A DNA stretch of 64,000 nt from Pogona vitticeps (Eukaryota; Chordata; Lepidosauria; Squamata; Agamidae), in the NCBI RefSeq assembly GCF_051106095.1, contig NC_135791.1, positions 8,032,001 to 8,096,000 on the forward strand, read 5' to 3'. Below the pieces are notes generated by a model, which saw only the letters and a list, made by a program, of their open reading frames with translations, did not search any database and was not told the origin of the DNA. The translations under genes and the position numbers were made by a program. The first letter of the stretch is position 1, and each line of letters opens with the position of its first letter. Positions 58,195 to 64,000 of the stretch are shown here, one piece after another.

Positions 58195-58563
58195 TATATC
58201 ATTAGTCATTTTCATGTAAATCATAGCACACTATCATGAAAGCCCCTTGGCTGGTAATGAATTAATTCATTGCTTCCCATCTTTGCTGCTTCCTGCTCCA
58301 AGACCTTGATTAGACATCATAGATTTGAACTGGGTATTAGTTTCCTATAGCCAAGGATGCTGCCCCCTTCAGCATCAATAGTGCTATTATACCCATTGAT
58401 AAGAACTTAACCACTTCTTGCAGATACCCATTTTGTAAGTCCATCAGGTGCTGGCTGACATTTCTAACCTGGGGTGTTGTGGGTGCAAGGATCAGAAGGG
58501 CCAGTAGTAGGCCTCAATCCTCTTGAAAAAGCATTAACCAAGTATATACCTTTAGCTAAATGA

Positions 58564-58569
58564 TTTAAT
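58564..58569 (-). terminator. GPATCH3: Candidate GPATCH3 poly(A) signal (ATTAAA variant)
   Basis: ATTAAA on the - strand, about 145 bases beyond the GPATCH3 stop. No AATAAA is nearer. Confidence 0.35.
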
Positions 58570-58711
58570 AAAAATAATTATTTTGTTCCAACTTGGTTGC
58601 AGTAACCTATGTTCTGTTAATAAATGTCTCCCTCAAAATAAATAAAAATAACGTTTCTCATTGCAAAAAAAAGCACATTTGGTCCAACAGTTTCTTCTTG
58701 CTGTCAGTCTC

Positions 58712-58925
58712 TCAAGAAGAACTGAAGCTCTGAGAAACACCATGCACGGCATGGAGGAATGCTGCATCTTGGCGATATTTCAAGCTGATTGGTAGCTGGC
58801 ACCGAAGTAGTTCCTCTTCTCTGTCCTCAGGATGGGGCTCATCGTAGATGGTGGAGATCAGCCCGCAGCCACCCTGACGTGGTTTCTTGGGCTTGACGAA
58901 CGTCTGCAGCTTTTCGCCATGGTAC
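58712..58925 (-). CDS. GPATCH3: GPATCH3 last exon
   Basis: The acceptor CATCCTGTTCTTCAG precedes 58925. It encodes YHGEKLQTFVKPKKPRQGG, then GLISTIYDEPHPEDREEEL, and ends QSFSSS. The basic KPKKPRQ patch could be a nuclear localisation signal. Confidence 0.93.
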
Positions 58926-61900
58926 CTGAAGAACAGGATGGGAAAGAGAAATGAAGTGCCCATCTCTCTCTACTAATTATTTTAAACAGACAAATCAGAG
59001 AATTCCAGGCAGAAAATTCTCCTCTCTCACATCCAGTATGGTAAAGCACATTTCTTGCTTTCCCCCTTGTTTCTGAGGATTGCATGTCAATGGGACAACA
59101 GTTTGGACATTTCGGCAGACAAGGAATTTGAATGTATTTGACCCTCGGGGTTGGGGATTGTGGAACAGGATCTGAAAACACAGGGGCAAAGGCTTCAGCA
59201 GGTTTCGGAGGGTTAGTGAAATAAAAATATGTAATTTCTGGTTCTCAAATAGGCAGCCTTTCCTGAAAAAGCCTCTGGTATAGGTTTTTGGCACCAAAGG
59301 GAAAAAAGAGAAAGAAAATTATCCAAAGCGTGTTGGGGGTGGTGGGGGTGGAAAACTGACTCCCAGTTCCACCCAAGCTGTCCAATGCTGGTCTACCTAT
59401 TTAAGATGAAAGCCAACATCTTCAGATGAATCGCTTACAGTGGTGCCTCGCCAGACAGTTACCCCGCATGACAGTTTTTTCACCAGACATTGACTTTTTG
59501 CGATTGCTGTAGTGATTTGCAAAACTGGGATTCCTATGGGGGAATTTCGCTGGACAATGTTTGGTCCCTGCTTCCCAAACCAATTTTCGCTAGACAACGA
59601 TTTTGACAGCTCCCTCCGCGCTTGCAAAATGAGTGTTTTCGGGACCTAAGCTTCGCAAGACAGCTATTTAAACAGCTGATCGGCGGTTCGCAAAGCGGCT
59701 TTCCTGTGGCCGATCTTCGCTAGACAACGACGATTCTTCCCCATTGGAACGTATTAAACAGGTTTCAATGCACTCCAATGGGGAACTGCTTTTCGCTAGA
59801 TGATGATTTCGCTAAACAGCAATTTCAATGGAACAGATTATCATCGTCTAGCGAGGCACCACTGTATTTCTCTCTTCTTCTAAAAGATCTCCTGTCACTT
59901 ACCCCAATCCTCTCTTGCATTTGGGGTGCTGGCCTTCATTGCCCAGGGCTTCAGCGATCCCTGAATTGCTGCTTCCAAGACCAAGGCCCTCTGTCCATCC
60001 CTGTTTCTCCATCACTTTCCTGCCAATACCCTGAGGGGGAAGGAGACACATAGGAGAAATAGCAAAGCAAAAATAATGGTTTCGGCATAAAGAGAGGAGT
60101 CAATGTTTGACAATAAAGACATAATAACATGGTTAGCATTATTATCAGAACTGGATGAAGTTTGTCACTGTTGTTAATAACTATGATATGATTCACAATC
60201 CCTTACCACTGGCCATGCTGGGTGAGACTGAAGGGAGCTGTACATTAAAACGTCTAGAGGATCAAAGGTTCACCTCTGCATGGCAAGCACACAGGCAGTT
60301 CAAATCACCTATGTGGCCCCATCGTTGTTAATGTTCACATGGTGAGAGAGATCCATTGAGGTTCTCAGCAGCAGAGCAAACAGTGTAGACATGTGGGCTG
60401 CTAATCCCACAAGAACGCAGAAGAAACAGTGAAAGCAACTCACCTTCACTAAGAAAGGTTAGGATTTAGACTTTTCTGTCTTAAACATAAGCTGATAAAG
60501 TTATGTTCAAAACAGAAAAGCCTAAACCCTGGTTGTAACTAAACCAACATGTGCCTTAGAAGAAGTCTTAGAGGCACATGGGAAAGGCGTAACAGCATGT
60601 CTGCTCCTGAGCCATCTACTGAGAAAGGTAAGCAAGACTTACAGATGGACCCTGAGAATATCAGGCTAACAACAGACACAGGAGGAAACACAGGTCAGAG
60701 GGTTAAAGGGCAGACCGCCTCCCTAGCTACTCTGCTCCTGAATGCCCCTTGTGGTCATCTGGGCTCAATAAGTATTAAGAGGGAATACCTTGAGGATAGG
60801 ACTTACAAGAGCAATTTCTAAAAAGAAAGACATGCTGTTCAAAATCCATTCTGCTTTATTCTGCTGTAAGCACACACGAGCTGGCTGAATAGCTCAGTGG
60901 GTTCGGTATCTGGCTGCAGAGTTCCTCACCATGCCTCCTGTGGGTACAGGCAGCCTATAGGGCCTTGAGCAAGCTGCAACAGTCCCAGGGCACCCCACAT
61001 GCATACCCCAGAAGAATGGTAAACCACTTCTGAGTATTCTCTACCTGGAAAACCCCAAAAAGTGCCACCATACGTCAGAATTGACTTGACAGCACATAAT
61101 GATAATTCACACCATCAACCTCTACCCTTACCTTAGTATATTTTTCAAAGTTCCCAACCGGCTGGCCCAGAACTGATCCATCCTCCAATCCATCTCGAAG
61201 TCTCTTCTCAAACCGCATCTTGACCAAATCCCGAGCATCCTTGTCACCACCGTCTAGGACAAATGGAAATCTGGCATCATTCAGAAAGCCAAAGGGCCCA
61301 ACAGGCAGAAAGGAGAGAACCTTTAGCTTAGGGGCAGCTTTTTCCAACCTGCTGTTGACCCGTTGTTCTAGAATACAACCCCTATAATTCCACAGCCAAC
61401 CAAAGGAGGACTTAGTGGTAAACCATATACATCCGTATGCACAGAGAGAGCCCGGAGTACTTTTTTAAAGAAAAATCAAGCGAAAGAGTTGGAAAAGGCC
61501 ATCAAGAATTCTTCTCTTTCTGTCCTTCTGACTGTAATGGCTGGTCAGTCAGGGCTCTCTTCCCTTACGAAGCCACTGCCATTTTGCTGGTACTGATGAC
61601 TTTGCATTAATACTCTCAAAAGGCAGTGCAGTGTAGTGGGCAGAGTGATTAGGGCCCAAGGGAGCTATGGCCAAAGCCCCCAATCCGCTGTGAGTCTACA
61701 AGGGAGGGGGGGAATTGGCAAACCATTTCTCGAACATCTCCTGTGCCTTGAAACTCCTATCAGGGGTTGTCATTAAACCTGAAACAGCTTAAAAGTACAT
61801 AACAACCAGCCTTGAAATGGGGGATATAAAAGCCGTGTCTTTGCCTTTCTATTCCCACAAGGCAGGAACAGAAATGTGGCTTCAACCCTTGCCAAAAAGG

Positions 61901-63212
61901 GCAAAGGGGGGAAAAGAGGAAGGGAGGGATCCTCACAGCTGACTGCACAGGACACAGTTTCTTTCTACATCCAGTTAATGCTGGATTGTGAGGGGTTCTC
62001 AAACCAGGTTGCCTAGGAAGGACGGCTGAAGAAATGGCCTCTAGCAGCCATTTTTACCCTGTCTACCCTGCCTCACCTAAAGCCGCTTGTAGTATGGCAT
62101 GAAACGGAATGTCACAAGAGCTTCTGAAGATTGTAGAGGTGTGGTTGCTGAGGGACCCCTCCACCTTCTGCCATTTCTTCATTTCCCATTGGAGGGGAGA
62201 AGGCACTGGCACGCCCCAGAGCACCCACAGGCCCTGCGAGGTCAGGATGGGGAGCAGAAATTTCATAGCCCACCCCTCCCATCCTGAGGCAACTCGCCTC
62301 GAGGTCACAGCAGAACTGCTTGGCATGAACATTTAAAACAAACATGTACGGTAATGGCAAAAATACAATCTCTCTTAATTACTGGATTTGGTTTGTGGGA
62401 TTATATTGAGAGAGACAGCAAAATGCCACAGATACCATGGTATCTCCCCTGCCAGGTAAGGCTTTGCAACCAAAGGGAACTGTTTTACTTGCTTAGGAAG
62501 CCAATCTGCTATGGAGTCCGCTATATTTGAGTGGCAGGTATCAACATTATGGAACGGGTTGGCCTAGAAAAGGGACAGGGTTTAAGGAGTGACTTCTTGC
62601 TGGAAATATAAACTGGGGTAAAGGGTTTCTGAATATGTGATGTACCACTTTGTGTACACCTGCTATAGCAGGTCAGTACGTAAGGAAGAGGGGGCTGAAT
62701 AAGCAGCAGTTTTGACTATTTTACGTAATCAGCAAGGTGTTGACTTTAAAAAGGCTGGCCGTAGCATAGTACATACAGTATGGCAAGAGAGTTAATAGAT
62801 GCCAAGAACTACAACTCCCAGAAACCTCCAGCTAGCATGGCCACATGGCCCCTAGGGTGGCAGAGGAATTTTGGAAGCAATGGTCTCAAAAATAACATTT
62901 CTAACCTTTGACATTGAGAAAAACCCAGCTATCCTCACTCTCCCTTGAACTGTGCAGGGAAAATCAAAGGATGGCAGTCTGAAATGTTTGAGGCATCACA
63001 TTCTGGTTAGAAAGATAAGTCAAACTTCTTGCAGAACTTGAAACGTCCGGCATGCATTAAAAGGAGCTTCACAAAAGGCACATTTTTATACTCGTTTAGG
63101 CTCTGTCCATTCCTGGCATCCTAAACCAAGGGTTTTTTTTAGTTCAAATTACCTTTGTCATAGTAGATGCTCATGTCCACATCCCAGTCATCTGCCGTCT
63201 GCTCATCAAAAT
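58712..63212 (-). CDS. GPATCH3: G-patch domain-containing protein 3, C-terminal part (5' exons beyond the window)
   Basis: Four exons in transcript order, 63212-63153, 61253-61132, 60030-59903 and 58925-58712, join in phase with AG/GT borders. The product reads FDEQTADDWDVDMSIYYDK, then DGGDKDARDLVKMRFEKRLR, then the G-patch domain from GIGRKVMEKQGW, and a tail with GLISTIYDEP. Human GPATCH3 has the same blocks in the same order (for example FDEQTADDWDVDMSVYYD). G-patch domains bind and activate DEAH-box RNA helicases; human GPATCH3 has been linked to innate signalling and to eye development. The stop is at 58714-58712. The N-terminal two thirds are outside the window. Nothing in the visible part is broken. 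Confidence 0.95.
59438..59864. mobile_element. TA-flanked MITE, family A variant (427 bp)
   Basis: The left CAGTGGTGCCTCGCCAGACA and right GTCTAGCGAGGCACCACTG ends are inverted repeats, flanked by TA at 59436-59437 and 59865-59866. Internal CGCTAGACAACGA-like motifs repeat. It lies in the last GPATCH3 intron, ending 38 bases from the G-patch exon. Confidence 0.92.
59903..60030 (-). CDS. GPATCH3: GPATCH3 G-patch exon
   Basis: It encodes GIGRKVMEKQGWTEGLGLGS, then NSGIAEALGNEGQHPKCKRG and LG: the glycine-spaced G-patch core. The acceptor is TCCCCCTCAG and the donor gtaagt. Confidence 0.95.
60883..61103 (+). mobile_element. Squamate tRNA-derived SINE with Bov-B-like tail
   Basis: The head GGCTGAATAGCTCAGTGGGT matches the element at 6899. 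The 3' end CAGAATTGACTTGACAGCAC and then ATAATGATAA is the Bov-B-type tail. It lies in a GPATCH3 intron and ends about 28 bases from the exon at 61132. Confidence 0.85.
61132..61253 (-). CDS. GPATCH3: GPATCH3 internal exon
   Basis: It encodes DGGDKDARDLVKMRFEKRLR, then DGLEDGSVLGQPVGNFEKYT and K. The acceptor is CATTTGTCCTAG and the donor gtaagg. Confidence 0.94.
61621..61806 (+). mobile_element. Sauria-type SINE
   Basis: The head GCAGTGTAGTGGGCAGAGTG and the tail AACAGCTTAAAAGTACATAA parallel the copy at 31882. It lies in the GPATCH3 intron before the 61253 exon. Confidence 0.75.
61807..63152. other. GPATCH3 intron sequence
   Basis: No exon is recognised. A half-palindrome with ACTACAACTCCCAG lies at 62808-62821. 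Confidence 0.5.
63153..63212 (-). CDS. GPATCH3: GPATCH3 internal exon (60 nt)
   Basis: It encodes DFDEQTADDWDVDMSIYYDK. The acceptor is GTCTTTTTGGCAG and the donor gtaatt. The exon is too short to stand out as an open frame but is nearly identical to human. Confidence 0.94.
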
Positions 63213-64000
63213 CTGCCAAAAAGACAAGTGTGGCACTGTTAACTTTCTGTCAAATCATTAGCACAACGATGCCATCAAGATCAGCTCTTCTTGCCATAGC
63301 CAAATGCTGTCATGTATGCTGCAAATGTGTTGAAACTAGATATCGATGGTAGCATGGTAAAAAACAAAATAGAAACAAAAAACTTTGCTTCCTTTGATCC
63401 ATAGGCCCTCAGAATGGAAACACTTAAAAAAACCCACATTTCCTGACTGTACACAAAAACCACCCGTTCGGCCTTTGTTTCTATTACCCCACACCTTCTT
63501 CCTTAGGACTTAATGCTTGCTTTATTATTTTTGTTTTGTTTTCTTAATGGTCCCATAAAGGGATCACCTGTCCCTGAGTATTTATTGTTCTGAGGACCAC
63601 ACGGCCTTGTCCTGGCTTCTTTTTCCTTGCACATCTCTTGGCATTGCATTTCCTTGACGCACGCTAACCCTCTTCCAGTTCTGACAAGAAGTGCAAGCAT
63701 GCAGTAGACCACCCACCAAAAACAGAGTTAAGCCCATGCGTTTGCTATGGCCAACTCAAAATGCATTCCTTTCCCAAGTTCTAAGCTGGAAAGAGCAGCT
63801 GGCTTCTTTCTGAACACGGGTTGTGTTTCACAAATCACACGCACGATCAAGGGCAAGCCTGCTCCTTGAGGAAGGGAAGTGCCTTACAGTCTATTTTTGG
63901 GTGACACACAACAGGAGAGCATCGGAATCTGAGAGTAACCATTTGTAAAGGCACACGACTCAGAGTGCAGGCTTAGTGATGAAACTTTGAGCTTCCCCCA
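63213..64000. other. GPATCH3 intron to window edge
   Basis: No further GPATCH3 exon could be recognised here. The next 5' exon (acidic region before the GDFDEQ block) is expected beyond the edge. Confidence 0.5.

Noticed and set aside
60883-60960. tRNA gene
   Set aside because: Only the promoter-like head is tRNA-like; the B box is decayed and the body and tail are those of a SINE.

Overview
The window is vertebrate nuclear DNA, most likely from a squamate reptile (a lizard, possibly a snake). Two things point there. The only confident genes are vertebrate genes in the order and orientation known from human 1p36.11: SFN on +, then GPN2 and GPATCH3 on -. The dispersed repeats are a squamate mix: Bov-B and other RTE-type LINEs, CR1, L1, Sauria-type and other tRNA-derived SINEs, and several TA-flanked DNA-transposon MITE families. 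The species cannot be named from this.

Layout. Positions 1-~1.6 kb may be the 3' end of an upstream + strand gene (ZDHHC18 by synteny): an open frame stopping at 133-135, then a UTR-like stretch to an AATAAA at 1565. About 1.6-18.4 kb is gene-free and holds a hAT-like element, an RTE LINE relic, a SINE and an L1 tail with a perfect 13-bp target duplication. SFN (14-3-3 sigma) is an intact intronless reading frame at 18695-19435, with its poly(A) signal at 20110. About 20.1-45.0 kb is gene-free repeat-rich DNA, including a CR1 relic split by a second LINE, a deleted Bov-B, a large fold-back and several microsatellites.

GPN2 occupies 45.05-55.8 kb on the - strand. Five coding exons join in phase to give 312 residues, and a non-coding first exon sits at a CRE/ETS promoter near 55.75 kb. 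GPATCH3 follows on the - strand. Its last four coding exons (58712-63212), including the G-patch domain, are inside the window; the 5' exons lie beyond the right edge.

The three genes are housekeeping or regulatory and do not form an operon or a joint pathway. SFN is a phosphopeptide-binding adaptor, GPN2 a GPN-loop GTPase tied to RNA polymerase II and III assembly, and GPATCH3 a G-patch protein.

I see no CRISPR array, tRNA or rRNA gene, no retroviral or LTR element I can support, and no new multi-gene system. The points of interest are transposon biology: nested insertions with exact target duplications, MITEs within tens of bases of splice sites, palindromic repeats carrying ZNF143-like motifs, a fold-back of about 200 bp and a template-switch footprint. 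Some possible regulatory signals around SFN and GPN2 also deserve a look.
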